NCBI RefSeq assembly: GCF_019744875.1
Contig: NZ_JAIETU010000017.1
Coordinates: 1-64,000 of the forward strand
Length of the DNA stretch: 64,000 bases
Reading direction: 5' to 3'
DNA from: Hyphomicrobium sp.
GTDB taxonomy: Bacteria > Pseudomonadota > Alphaproteobacteria > Rhizobiales > Hyphomicrobiaceae
Both the position numbers and the translations under genes were made by a program. Positions 16,662 through 25,341 of the stretch are shown piece after piece. The notes under the pieces are model-generated. The model did no database searches. It had not been told where the DNA came from and saw only the letters and a program-made list of their open reading frames with translations. Positions within the stretch are counted from its first letter, which is position 1; each line of letters begins with the position of its first letter.

Positions 16662-17771
16662 ATGCGTTCTTCCCTGTGGTCGCTGATCGTCAAAGAGCTT
16701 CTCGCCAATTGGCGCGATCGTCGCAATCGGATCATCCTCCTAATTTCACCGATGATCCAAGTGCTGATCTTTTCCTTTGCCGCGACGCAAGAGGTTAAGA
16801 ACGTGACGCTTGCCGTGTTGGACGAGAACCGTAGCGTCCTGTCGCGCGAGCTTATCTCGCGTTTTGAGGGCTCGCCCCAGTTCTCGCAGGTCATACGCCT
16901 CCAGGGTGTGACCGACATTGCGCCGACAATCGACTCTCGCACCGCGCTCGCGGTCCTGCACATCGGGCAAGAGTTTTCCCGCAATCTTTCGGCCAGGCAG
17001 CCGGCTAAGGTCCAACTCATTCTCGACGGCCGCAGTTCGAACGCGGCGCAAATTACCCAAGGTTACGCGGTCGAGATCATCGATCGTCTGAATGCGGAGA
17101 TCGCCCAGGGAGCCGGCCTTCGCGGTCCGCCTAGCGTTGTGGTGGCGCGCACATGGTTCAACCCCAATTCGGATACGCTGTGGTCGACGGTGCCTGGCTT
17201 GTTCGCGGTCCTCACGACCACCGTTGGCATGATGGTATCCGCCCTATCGGTCGCGCGAGAGCGGGAGCTCGGGTCTTTCGAGCAACTCCTCGTCTCACCC
17301 CTGACGTCGTTGGAAATTCTCGCCGGCAAAGCCTTATCGGCGCTGCTAATTGCTATCGCCGAAACCACCATCATCATGGTGATCGCCATGTACGTGCTCG
17401 GCGTCCCGATGGAAGGATCGATGGTGCTACTCTATGGCGCGATGATCGTTTATCTCCTCTCCATCATAGGAATCGGACTGTTCATTTCCTCACTGTCCTC
17501 GACCCAGCAGCAGGCCATCATTGGGGTCTTCATGTTTCTCGCTCCAGCAATACTTCTTTCCGGATATGCCACCCCTGTCTCGAACATGCCGGACTGGCTG
17601 CAGACGTTGACACTCGTGAACCCGGTTCGGCATTTCGTTGTCATCGCGAAAGGCGCGTTCTTGAAGGATCTGCCTATCGACGTGATCGCGGCTCACCTCT
17701 GGCCGCTGGCCCTAATTGCAGCGGCGACACTTTCCGCTGCAACCTGGCTCTTTCGGCACAAGACAGCGTAG
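16662..17771 (+). CDS. ABC-2 type permease (YbhR-like)
   Basis: The second permease, of 369 residues, shares the layout of the preceding one: an N-terminal helix, an extracytoplasmic domain, ARERELGSFEQLLVSPL before the next helix, and a C-terminal membrane block with FLAPAILLSGYATPVSNMP. It is last in the four-gene efflux operon (12784-17771). About 190 bp without a gene follow, which likely contain the operon end and the promoter of the next gene. Confidence 0.88.
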   Translation: MRSSLWSLIVKELLANWRDRRNRIILLISPMIQVLIFSFAATQEVKNVTLAVLDENRSVLSRELISRFEGSPQFSQVIRLQGVTDIAPTIDSRTALAVLHIGQEFSRNLSARQPAKVQLILDGRSSNAAQITQGYAVEIIDRLNAEIAQGAGLRGPPSVVVARTWFNPNSDTLWSTVPGLFAVLTTTVGMMVSALSVARERELGSFEQLLVSPLTSLEILAGKALSALLIAIAETTIIMVIAMYVLGVPMEGSMVLLYGAMIVYLLSIIGIGLFISSLSSTQQQAIIGVFMFLAPAILLSGYATPVSNMPDWLQTLTLVNPVRHFVVIAKGAFLKDLPIDVIAAHLWPLALIAAATLSAATWLFRHKTA

Positions 17772-17964
17772 GTGTCTTGGGATTTGTCAGAGCGCGGTCG
17801 ATATCGGTGCGCCTCAGGTAACTCGCGACATCCATCGGAGACCCCAAGTCTGGACAAGCGCGTGGAGGTGAGGCTCTATGTCGCCAGCGCCCAACGCTGC
17901 CAGCGGACGGCCAGTCTATTGGGGCAACAAGCTCCGCAGCGACTAACACGGGCGAGAACTCTGC

Positions 17965-18645
17965 ATGTGTTTTTCGGCAGAAGCCAGCTACACGGCCGCC
18001 GCGGTTCTTCTGCCTGCCGGCGGCTTCGCAATCCAGAGAGCGTACCATACAAATCAAAACTACCTGCCGATCGCCGCGCTGCCGCTGTTCTTCGGCTTAC
18101 AGCAGCTCTTCGAGGGTCTCGTCTGGACCGGCAACGCCATCTCCAGCGACAGCATGGTCCAGCGGTACTCATTGGCTTACATGTTCTTTTCGTGGCTAGC
18201 CTGGCCTGTCTGGGTTCCGTTCTCGACATACTTCCTGGAGCCATGCCGCCGACGATACATCTATCTGATCTTCGCCATTATGGGCGGCATGCTCGGCGCC
18301 ATGCAATACTTCCCCTATTTCGCGCATGACGGATGGTTGGTAACAAAATTCTTTCCAAATGCGATCAGCTATCAGGGGGCTGTGCTCTTTGACTACATTG
18401 TGCGGCGCGAATTCACGTATGCGATCTATCTCTTCGTAATCATCGTCCCGCTCCTGTCATCTTCGGATCGGCACGCTCAGCTTTTCGGCGTTCTGATAGC
18501 AATTGTAGTGGCCATAACGTACCTATTTTTCAAATTTGCGTATATCTCGGTATTCTGCTTCGGCGGGGCCCTGATGTCGCTTTATGTTGTTTACATGGTT
18601 CTTGACGAACCCGGGCCTGCGAGGGACACCGAAACGGTACACTGA
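17965..18645 (+). CDS. DUF6629-type membrane protein
   Basis: The 226-residue protein begins MCFSAEASYTAAAVLLPAG, the characteristic opening of the DUF6629 family, followed by LPLFFGLQQLFEGLVW and about seven membrane helices. The function of the family is unknown. A GCC-rich C-terminal tail is absent; it ends shortly after the last helix. It is alone between the efflux operon and a broken DUF4396 gene, on the same strand. Confidence 0.75.
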   Translation: MCFSAEASYTAAAVLLPAGGFAIQRAYHTNQNYLPIAALPLFFGLQQLFEGLVWTGNAISSDSMVQRYSLAYMFFSWLAWPVWVPFSTYFLEPCRRRYIYLIFAIMGGMLGAMQYFPYFAHDGWLVTKFFPNAISYQGAVLFDYIVRREFTYAIYLFVIIVPLLSSSDRHAQLFGVLIAIVVAITYLFFKFAYISVFCFGGALMSLYVVYMVLDEPGPARDTETVH

Positions 18646-18721
18646 AAAAATCGCCTACGGCTCGCGATCCGCCTTGTCCGCAATCTACATTGGGCGGGAT
18701 TTAACTATCCGCACGCCTGAG

Positions 18722-19014
18722 ATGAAGGTGACGAAGTGGGGCTGGATTTTGGTCACGCTTTACATGGGGCCGGTTGCCTTCATCGTGTACTGGTTCTCTG
18801 GGTCATTGGCAGCAGGCGCAGTCACTCGGAGACTGGACACTGGTCGGATGCACGGTGTCCCCAGCCTTCGAATTTGCGGGCTTCGAACTCGCCCCTGACG
18901 GCTTTGAACCGCCACATTCATAGCCTTGCGGGCGCAAGAGCCACACTTGCCGCGAACCCGCCCGGCACACACGAGAAGTTCATCCTGCCGCTCTGGAAGC
19001 AGGCGGTCGGCTGA
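18722..19014 (+). pseudogene. Broken DUF4396-type membrane protein gene
   Basis: Two separated pieces match the family. MKVTKWGWILVTLYMGPVAF at 18722 is its typical membrane start, and PGTHEKFILPLWKQAVG at about 18961-19014 is the conserved stretch that should follow almost directly. They lie in different frames about 150 bp apart, and the intervening sequence does not look coding. The second piece hits a stop after AVG, where the rest of the protein (further membrane helices) should begin. So the gene has lost its frame, gained or scrambled the middle, and lost its end. The ancestral function was a membrane protein of unknown role often found near copper genes. Confidence 0.6.
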
Positions 19015-19174
19015 TATGCCGATGTCAATGCCGATGCCAAATTTGAGAGAAGGTATCGGCTGCCTGGTGACGACAGATGATTTGGCATTTCGGCCATTGA
19101 GGCCGACTGGACCGTGAGGAGGTCGATCTGTAGCATTCTCTACGCTGTCGAAAACGTAACCGGATTTGGTAGTC

Positions 19175-20479
19175 ATGAGCATCGAGACGCAGCACGAGAT
19201 CGAACGACTCAACGCTGACTGCACGTGCATCACGCTCGATCGGGAGCAGCTTTGCCGAGCCTTCGAGCAAGTTGTCGGGGACCCGGCCTTTTGTCACGAC
19301 CTCGCGGTGACTCATCCGTTTCTGTTATCCGCACAGCCGATGTTTCTCTCCGCCGCTCATGCTGAGCGCATGCAGGAGATCATCAGCAGCATCGAGGCTG
19401 TCGCGAGCCGACCATCGTACCAGTCAGCCGTTTTCGAACATGCGCCCGAGATCGCTCGGTTCCAGCCGGGTCCCGTCGGCGTTTTCATGGGCTATGACTT
19501 CCACCTGGAGCGCGACGGACCAAGGCTCATCGAAATCAATACCAACGCCGGTGGGGCATTGATCAATGCCTACCTCTTGCAGGCACAGCGCGCTTGCTGC
19601 AGAGACATGGCAGTGGGCGCCGCCATGCATTTCAACCTGAGCGCGCTCCTCACCAAATTCATGTCCAACTTCGAAATGGAGTGGCAACGGCAAGGTCGCG
19701 CGGCTCCGCTCCGCTCGATCGCGATCATCGACCAATCACCGGGGCAGCAATATCTATATCCGGAATTTGTGCTGTTCCAGCGGCTATTTGAGGCGCACGG
19801 CATTGCAGCCGTCATCGCAGCGCCCGAGGATCTATCGCATTGCGACAATGCGCTGTGGTGCGGAGAAAAGCGCATCGACCTCGTCTACAACCGGCTTACG
19901 GATTTCTATTTCGAACAACCCGAGAGCAAGATGTTGCGAGCGGCCTATTTGGCAGGCGATGTTCTCGTGACACCTTCGCCAAGGGTTCATGCTCTTGTTG
20001 CCAACAAGCAGAACCTCACCCTTCTAACGGACGAGAATACGCTGCGGAAATGGGGTGTGGCGGACGGCGTGATCTCCACCTTGCTGCGCGGCATCCCCCA
20101 GACGGTGCTGCTAACGCCCAACAACGCCGACGCGTGTTGGACTCGCCGCAACCAGCTATTCTTCAAGCCGAGCGCGGGTTTCGGTGGTAAGGCGGCCTAT
20201 CGTGGCGACAAGATCACGCGCAAGGTGTGGAGTGACATCCTGAATGGGCCGGCGCCCTATGTGGCCCAGGAAATAGTGCCGCCCAGTGCTCGGACCATTG
20301 CTATCGATGGCGCGTTGCGGACGATGAAGGCCGATTTGCGCAGCTACACCTACGACGGCAAGGTGGAGCTGGTTGCCGCGCGGTTGTATCAAGGCCAAAC
20401 CACCAACCTTCGCACTCCAGGCGGCGGCTTCGCGCCGGTCTTCATCGGTGACGGCGCCCCGGCAAAATCATGTCGATGA
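19175..20479 (+). CDS. ATP-grasp family protein
   Basis: This 434-residue cytosolic protein has the traits of the ATP-grasp type related to glutathionylspermidine synthase/circularly permuted ATP-grasp enzymes: GPVGVFMGYDFHL, LIEINTNAGGALIN (Mg/ATP site, about 115-130), IDLVYNRLTDFYFEQPE, and LFFKPSAGFGGKAAYRGDK (phosphate-binding loop, about 330-345), then PYVAQEIVPP. Such enzymes join a carboxylate to an amine via an acyl phosphate. The substrates here are unknown. The ATG at 19175 is preferred over an upstream GTG. It has no close partner; a convergent cueR-like gene lies 277 bp downstream. Confidence 0.75.
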   Translation: MSIETQHEIERLNADCTCITLDREQLCRAFEQVVGDPAFCHDLAVTHPFLLSAQPMFLSAAHAERMQEIISSIEAVASRPSYQSAVFEHAPEIARFQPGPVGVFMGYDFHLERDGPRLIEINTNAGGALINAYLLQAQRACCRDMAVGAAMHFNLSALLTKFMSNFEMEWQRQGRAAPLRSIAIIDQSPGQQYLYPEFVLFQRLFEAHGIAAVIAAPEDLSHCDNALWCGEKRIDLVYNRLTDFYFEQPESKMLRAAYLAGDVLVTPSPRVHALVANKQNLTLLTDENTLRKWGVADGVISTLLRGIPQTVLLTPNNADACWTRRNQLFFKPSAGFGGKAAYRGDKITRKVWSDILNGPAPYVAQEIVPPSARTIAIDGALRTMKADLRSYTYDGKVELVAARLYQGQTTNLRTPGGGFAPVFIGDGAPAKSCR

Positions 20480-20756
20480 GCGAAGGCACAAAGCGCGGAT
20501 TCAATTGCGTCGGCACAAAAGCCCTACTAGCGGGAATTGATGTCAGCGTTCGATCGCGTCGGGAATTGGTGCGCGGTCAAATCAAGAGTCGCGAGATGGC
20601 TTGGACGGCCATCATGCCGAAATCGCTGCTGAGCCCTTCGCGGCGATCAAGCCAACGAAATGTTTGAACCTCATTTCATTTTTCAAACGTTCCGCGGATG
20701 AGTTCCACCGAGGGCTACCTCAAGTATGTTTTCTGATTGCGACATCGCCCCGCCAT

Positions 20757-21161
20757 TCAGAGTGTGCGAGTGCTACCAGTGCCCAGCTCATCCAGAATTG
20801 GGCAGTCTGGGCGGTCATCACCCTTACAGGCGTCAACGAGGCGGCTCAGCACGTCAATAATCGTCCGATGTGCTTCCATGCGGGTCGTGACGGCCTTCTG
20901 GTGGCGCTCGGCCAGGACTCGAACTTTTCGGCTCGGTCGCTTCGTATCGCGCCAGAGCCCAAGCAGCTCACCGATCTGCTTGATGGCGAAACCAAGGCTT
21001 CGGGCGCGCTTGATGAAGCGCAGCTCGTGCACGTTGCGCTCGTCAAAGACCCGGTAGCCATTCGCGCCCCGGCCGGCCGGGCTCAGCAATCCTATGCTTT
21101 CGTAATACCGGATCAGCTTAGCTGAGACACCGGAAAGGCGCGCCGCGTTAGCGATACGCAT
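20757..21161 (-). CDS. cueR: CueR-like MerR-family copper regulator
   Basis: The 134-residue regulator has an N-terminal winged-helix DNA-binding domain (MRIANAARLSGVSAKLIRYY, then GYRVFDERNVHELRFIK), a long dimerisation helix, and a C-terminal metal loop CKGDDRPDC (two cysteines seven residues apart), the pattern of Cu(I)/Ag(I)-sensing CueR. The start at 21159-21161 was chosen over an earlier one because the DNA-binding domain begins exactly there. It is transcribed divergently from the operon at 21420, with a MerR-type promoter in between. It should activate that operon, and perhaps copA elsewhere, upon copper stress. Confidence 0.85.
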   Translation of the reverse strand: MRIANAARLSGVSAKLIRYYESIGLLSPAGRGANGYRVFDERNVHELRFIKRARSLGFAIKQIGELLGLWRDTKRPSRKVRVLAERHQKAVTTRMEAHRTIIDVLSRLVDACKGDDRPDCPILDELGTGSTRTL

Positions 21162-21185
21162 CGTTAGAGCCTCCAAAGTTCGCGA

Positions 21186-21216
21186 TTGACCTTCCAACCG
21201 CTGGAACGTCTAGCGT
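21186..21216 (+). promoter_or_regulatory. CueR-type promoter with 19-bp spacer
   Basis: TTGACC (-35, 21186-21191) is followed by exactly 19 bp and then TAGCGT (-10, 21211-21216). The spacer contains the inverted repeat TTCCA-N5-TGGAA. An over-long spacer with a central palindrome is the hallmark of MerR-family promoters. It lies 25 bp from the start of the cueR-like gene and points toward the operon beginning at 21420. Confidence 0.75.
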
Positions 21217-21419
21217 CGCAGATGGTGGCCGTTCCGTCAGCGCATCGAACGCTGCAATAATTTGTAACAAAACCAGGGGCGAGCGTCTGATTTGAATCAA
21301 ATGCGTGGTGGCTTGTACTTGGGTACAAATCGGTCTGAAGAAAACAAGAGTCAGCGCGCAGGCGAGTGTTTGCAATCACCACCAGATGCACACCGCCCGC
21401 CATTTAGCGAGGAGCAAGC

Positions 21420-21716
21420 ATGACAACCTTCATCCGTGAGCCCGCATCGGCGACGTACTCGGTGCCTGTTCCCTTGGTTGCGGTTGGCCTAAGTCTCAGC
21501 CTGTTTTTCGCCATTACATTTGTCCTTTGCGTCCTTTTCGGGCTGCTCGTCTCAGAGCGGGGGGTACACGAGCTTTTCCCGACAATCTTTCCCGGGTTCG
21601 TTTGGCTGACCGGACCGGGGTTTCTCATCGGCCTTGTCGAGAGCTTCTTTTACGGCTGGTACGCGGCGCTTCTTTTCGGGTGGCTGTTCAACTTCTTCGC
21701 GTCTAAGCGCGTGTAA
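21420..21716 (+). CDS. DUF5676-like small membrane protein
   Basis: The 98-residue protein has two or three membrane helices. Its second half (FPTIFPGFVWLTGPGFLIGL, then FFYGWYAALLFGWLFNFF) resembles DUF5676 proteins, small membrane proteins often found near copper and heavy-metal genes. AGGAGC lies just before the ATG. It is the first gene behind the CueR-type promoter and 12 bp upstream of the DUF3141 gene. The function is unknown. Confidence 0.6.
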   Translation: MTTFIREPASATYSVPVPLVAVGLSLSLFFAITFVLCVLFGLLVSERGVHELFPTIFPGFVWLTGPGFLIGLVESFFYGWYAALLFGWLFNFFASKRV

Positions 21717-21728
21717 CAGGAGACTCTC

Positions 21729-23537
21729 ATGGCCGTTGCAAGGAAGAAATCCGCATTCGAGACGCCCCGACCCACATTGCCGGTTACGTCCCCGGCGTAT
21801 CACGCTGGTGTGCGCTCGTCGCACATGGGGCGGGATAAAGAGCAGCCGGGTAAAGAAGCTTTCAGCGCCGCCCCGTCTTTGTGGAACTCGGCCCTACCGT
21901 CTCCCTTCGACGTTCTCGCCTATCAGCGCGACGTGCTCGAACGCACAATCCTGTTCTTCGATACCTTGCGCCGGCGCGCAAACAACATGCTTGACCACGA
22001 GCGAGCGGGCCTCCCGCCTGTCCTCAACTTTAAATATGAGATGTTGCTTGACGCGCGTCAGTTCGAGCGCCCGGCGAACTATGCGCTGTTACGCATCACC
22101 GAGGTGGGCGAAGACTGCTGGGACGATTGCGTCGACCCGGCCAAGCCACCGGTGATTGTCTTCGATCCGCGGGCGGGCCATGGCCCGGGCCTTGGTGGCT
22201 TTAAGCGCGAGTCCGAAGTCGGCGTGGCGCTGCACACCGGCCACCCGGTCTATTTCGTCGTGTTCTTCCCCGAACCCTCGCCCCATCAAACGCTCTCCGA
22301 CGTGCTCGCCGCGCTCCGCCGCTTTGTTGAAGACGTGGCCGCTCGCCACGACGGCAAGGCACCGGTGCTTTACGGCAATTGTCAAGCGGGTTGGGCAGCG
22401 ACGTTGCTGTCTGCCGACTGCAAGGGTCTGGTTGGGCCGGCAGTTCTGAATGGATCGCCATTGTCGTACTGGGCCGGCGAGGCTGGCGTAAACCCGATGC
22501 GCGTTATGGGTGGTTTCGTTGGCGGTGTCTGGCTGACCCATTTCCTCGCCGATCTCAATCAAGACCGTTTCGATGGCGCATGGCTCGTTCAGAACTTCGA
22601 GAACCTCAAACCGGGCAATGCCGTTTGGGACAAGTACGCCAATCTGTTTACCAAGATCGACACCGAGACCGATCGCTTCCTTGACTTCGAACGCTGGTGG
22701 AATGGCTTCTACCGGCTGAGCGGGGAGGAGATCGTATCAATCGTCGAGGACTTGTTCATTGGCAACAAGCTGGAGCAGGGGCAGGTGCGGATCGACGACC
22801 ACTGCACCGTCGATCTCACCACCATAAAGAACCCGCTCGTGATCTTCGCCTCCTACGGCGACAACATCACGCCGCCGCACCAAGCACTCGGGTGGGTCCC
22901 TGCCGTCTACAAGAATACTGACGCCCTGAAGAAGGCGGGGCAGCGCATCGTCTATCTGACCAACCCGCACGTCGGGCATCTCGGCATCTTCGTCTCGGCC
23001 AGTGTCGCCCGCTTTGAGCACCGCGCGATTTTGGAAAACCTCGCCGAGATCGAGGCGCTCCAACCCGGCCTCTACGAGATGAAGATCAACAATCCGACGG
23101 GCGACCCGGATTGTGAGCGAGAGCAGTACTCCGTGCGCTTTGAGCCGCGCAACGTTGAGGATCTGCTCTTCGACTATCCGCGCAAAACGTTCGAGCGCGT
23201 GCAGCAGCTCTCGGAGCTTAACGAGACATTCTATCGCACGTTCATGAGGCCCTGGGTGCAAGCCATCGCCAACCCGTGGCTCGCGCAGTCAATACAGTGG
23301 CTGCATCCCATGCGGATGAAGAGCTACCTTTGGTCGGAGCAATTCATGCCCTGGATGGGCGCCTTCGCGGTGCTCGCAGACGCGGTCGCCAAGAACCGGC
23401 ATGCCGTTCCGGACGATCATCCGCTGATGGCGCAGGAGCGCAAACTGATCGCTGAGATCTCAGCCTTCTGGGATACGGCACGCAGGATCCGCGATGCCGC
23501 GCAGGAACGGACGTTCACGAACATATACGGAGATTGA
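21729..23537 (+). CDS. DUF3141 alpha/beta-hydrolase-like protein
   Basis: This 602-residue cytosolic protein belongs to DUF3141, an alpha/beta-hydrolase relative related to PHA synthases. The nucleophile elbow is GNCQAGW (about residue 216) with cysteine as in PhaC, preceded by the oxyanion-side strand PPVIVFDPRAGHGPGLGGF. FASYGDNITPPHQALGW supplies the likely acid and HVGHLGIF the likely histidine (about 417). The length is typical. DUF3141 genes regularly accompany PHA synthase and phosphotransacetylase/acetate kinase in Alphaproteobacteria; the reaction is unproved. It is the second gene behind the CueR-type promoter, with AGGAGA as ribosome-binding site and 1 bp to the CFA synthase. Confidence 0.9.
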   Translation: MAVARKKSAFETPRPTLPVTSPAYHAGVRSSHMGRDKEQPGKEAFSAAPSLWNSALPSPFDVLAYQRDVLERTILFFDTLRRRANNMLDHERAGLPPVLNFKYEMLLDARQFERPANYALLRITEVGEDCWDDCVDPAKPPVIVFDPRAGHGPGLGGFKRESEVGVALHTGHPVYFVVFFPEPSPHQTLSDVLAALRRFVEDVAARHDGKAPVLYGNCQAGWAATLLSADCKGLVGPAVLNGSPLSYWAGEAGVNPMRVMGGFVGGVWLTHFLADLNQDRFDGAWLVQNFENLKPGNAVWDKYANLFTKIDTETDRFLDFERWWNGFYRLSGEEIVSIVEDLFIGNKLEQGQVRIDDHCTVDLTTIKNPLVIFASYGDNITPPHQALGWVPAVYKNTDALKKAGQRIVYLTNPHVGHLGIFVSASVARFEHRAILENLAEIEALQPGLYEMKINNPTGDPDCEREQYSVRFEPRNVEDLLFDYPRKTFERVQQLSELNETFYRTFMRPWVQAIANPWLAQSIQWLHPMRMKSYLWSEQFMPWMGAFAVLADAVAKNRHAVPDDHPLMAQERKLIAEISAFWDTARRIRDAAQERTFTNIYGD

Positions 23538-23538
23538 C

Positions 23539-24792
23539 ATGGTTCCGGCTCTGCGAGCTTTTCTGAAGGGGATCGTGCAAGAAGGCACGCTTGAGGTCGA
23601 GACGGCAGCCGGTACGCGGTTCGCCGTCGGCGACGGAACGGGTGAGGCTATTGCGATCCGCTTCACGGACCGGGCCGCCGAGCGTCAGATCGTCCTCAAT
23701 CCGGCACTCGCGTTCGGTGAGCTCTTCATGGACGGCCGCCTCGCCGTCACGCAGGGCTCGATCTATGACGTGCTCGCGCTCGCGTCGTCCAATCTTGCTC
23801 TACGGGACCCGCCCGGGATCGCCAAATCGCTCAGCAGGCTTCGCACCGCGGTCCGCACGCTCAAGCAACGGAACAACGCGCAGCGCGCCAAGCGCAACGT
23901 TGCGCACCACTACGACCTCGATAGCCGCCTCTACGATCTCTTCCTCGATCCGGACCTGCAGTACTCCTGCGCCTATTTCGAGCGCTCGGACCAAAGCCTG
24001 GAAGATGCGCAGACCGCCAAAAAGCGCCATATCGCCGCCAAGCTCCTCGCTGAGCCCGGACATCGTGTTCTCGACATCGGCTGCGGCTGGGGCGGTCTCG
24101 CGCTGTATCTCGCCGACCTCTGCGGTGCTGGGGTGACGGGCGTCACCCTCTCCGAAGAGCAGCTCGGAATCGCAAAGGGGCGCGCTCGAGAGCGCGGACT
24201 CGACACACGTGTCAAGTTCCGCCTGCAAGATTACCGGGCGGTAGCAGAACAGTTCGACCGGATCGTATCTGTCGGCATGTTCGAGCATGTGGGCGTCGGC
24301 TACTACAGCGCCTTTTTCAGCAAAGTAACGGAAATCCTGGCCGACGACGGCGTGATGCTGCTCCACTCGATTGGACGCGTGGACGGGCCAGGCGCGACCA
24401 ATCCTTGGATGGAAAAATATATCTTCCCCGGAGGCTGTGTTCCCGCGCTTTCTGAGGTGCTCCCCGCCGTAGAGCGCGCGGGTCTTGTCGTCACCGATAT
24501 TGAGATCCTGCGTCTGCACTATGCGGAAACTTTGAGAGCATGGCGGGAGCGCTTTCTCGCCCGGCGCGAGGAAGCGAAGACGCTCTATGATGAACGCTTT
24601 TGCCGCCTGTGGGAATTCTACCTTGCCGCCTCCGAATGCGCGTTCCGCCACTCGGGCCTCATGGTCTTCCAGATCCAGCTCGTCAAGCGTCAGGAGTCGG
24701 TTCCACTGACGCGCGACTACATTGGCCAGCGTGAGGCGGCGCTGAGGGCCAAAGAGTGTTGCCAGCCGGGCCTGAGGATCGCCGCCGAGTGA
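23539..24792 (+). CDS. cfa: Cyclopropane-fatty-acyl-phospholipid synthase
   Basis: The 417-residue enzyme adds a methylene group from S-adenosylmethionine to unsaturated fatty chains in membrane phospholipids, which toughens membranes against acid and stress. It has an N-terminal lipid-binding part (1-110), NVAHHYDLDSRLYDLFLDPD, the SAM loop VLDIGCGWGGLALYLA (about 180), VSVGMFEHVGVGYY, and LHSIGR. These are the landmarks of the family. The ATG at 23539 comes 2 bp after the stop of DUF3141, indicating coupling. Its place in a copper-responsive operon suggests membrane remodelling under metal stress. Confidence 0.92.
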   Translation: MVPALRAFLKGIVQEGTLEVETAAGTRFAVGDGTGEAIAIRFTDRAAERQIVLNPALAFGELFMDGRLAVTQGSIYDVLALASSNLALRDPPGIAKSLSRLRTAVRTLKQRNNAQRAKRNVAHHYDLDSRLYDLFLDPDLQYSCAYFERSDQSLEDAQTAKKRHIAAKLLAEPGHRVLDIGCGWGGLALYLADLCGAGVTGVTLSEEQLGIAKGRARERGLDTRVKFRLQDYRAVAEQFDRIVSVGMFEHVGVGYYSAFFSKVTEILADDGVMLLHSIGRVDGPGATNPWMEKYIFPGGCVPALSEVLPAVERAGLVVTDIEILRLHYAETLRAWRERFLARREEAKTLYDERFCRLWEFYLAASECAFRHSGLMVFQIQLVKRQESVPLTRDYIGQREAALRAKECCQPGLRIAAE

Positions 24793-24822
24793 ACACGGAC
24801 CTTGGAAAGTTGGAGGATTGAC

Positions 24823-25065
24823 ATGGAATGGCTTGCCAACAACTGGATCATGATTGCGCTTGGCATCGCGATCTTTGCCTTGCACGGGCTCATGCGTGGC
24901 GGACATGGCCACGGAGGAGGACACAGCCGCCACGGTCAGCGACCTGACCGGCGCGACACGGAACCCGCCCGAGAAGGAGCAGAGCTGTCGGCGGGAACCA
25001 GTCACGCGGGACACGGTGGCGCCCCCGCGCCTGAACGAGAGAAGCGGCACCGTCACGGATGCTGA
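24823..25065 (+). CDS. Small membrane protein with His/Gly-rich tail
   Basis: The 80-residue product has one N-terminal membrane helix (NNWIMIALGIAIFALHGLM), followed by a His/Gly-rich segment (RGGHGHGGGHSRHGQ) and a soluble tail with HAGHGG and EKRHRHGC. It resembles the short DUF2933-type membrane proteins that accompany metal-resistance genes. TTGGAGG lies just before the chosen ATG. The His-rich stretch suggests metal binding at the membrane; this is inference. It lies between the CFA synthase and another metal-binding small protein, all on one strand. Confidence 0.55.
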   Translation: MEWLANNWIMIALGIAIFALHGLMRGGHGHGGGHSRHGQRPDRRDTEPAREGAELSAGTSHAGHGGAPAPEREKRHRHGC

Positions 25066-25111
25066 TCTCAATCTCTTTACAGCGCAGAACTGAAACATGA
25101 GGAGACTTGAT

Positions 25112-25315
25112 ATGTCGAAGCCCACAGTCGCGCACGAGCACTCGTCACCTAAGTCGAAAAGCCACGCCTGCTGCGGCGGAGATCATACGAAAGCCCGAAA
25201 GGCGCAGCCGGGTCAGACTGAACAGGCCGTGCCGTCCAATGATCCCAAGCATGAGCACGCCCATCAAGCAGGCGGCCACTCGGGCTGTTGCGGCGGTGGC
25301 AAGGCGAGCAGGTAG
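25112..25315 (+). CDS. Small Cys/His-rich soluble protein
   Basis: The 67-residue protein has no signal peptide or membrane helix. It has two CC-type clusters (HACCGGDH near the start and SGCCGGGKASR at the end), with HEHAHQAGGHSG between them. Such paired CCGG clusters with histidines suggest a cytosolic metal buffer, presumably for copper. TGAGGAGA precedes the ATG. I know no named family. It sits between a His-rich membrane protein and a Spy-like protein in the copper-linked operon. Confidence 0.6.
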   Translation: MSKPTVAHEHSSPKSKSHACCGGDHTKARKAQPGQTEQAVPSNDPKHEHAHQAGGHSGCCGGGKASR

Positions 25316-25341
25316 CTGACGGCGTGTATTGGCGCAGGAGA

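Noticed and set aside
20480-20756. Small plus-strand frames after the ATP-grasp gene.
   Set aside because: No ribosome-binding site or motif; likely the 3' region between convergent genes.
21290-21302. Inverted repeat ATTTG-AAT-CAAAT upstream of the DUF5676 gene, considered as an FNR/FixK site.
   Set aside because: The spacing is wrong for TTGAT-N4-ATCAA, and the clear CueR-type promoter lies nearby; it is probably coincidental.
23800-25125. A 441-codon minus-strand frame opposite the CFA synthase.
   Set aside because: It mirrors the conserved CFA synthase frame; such long antisense frames are common in high-GC coding DNA.
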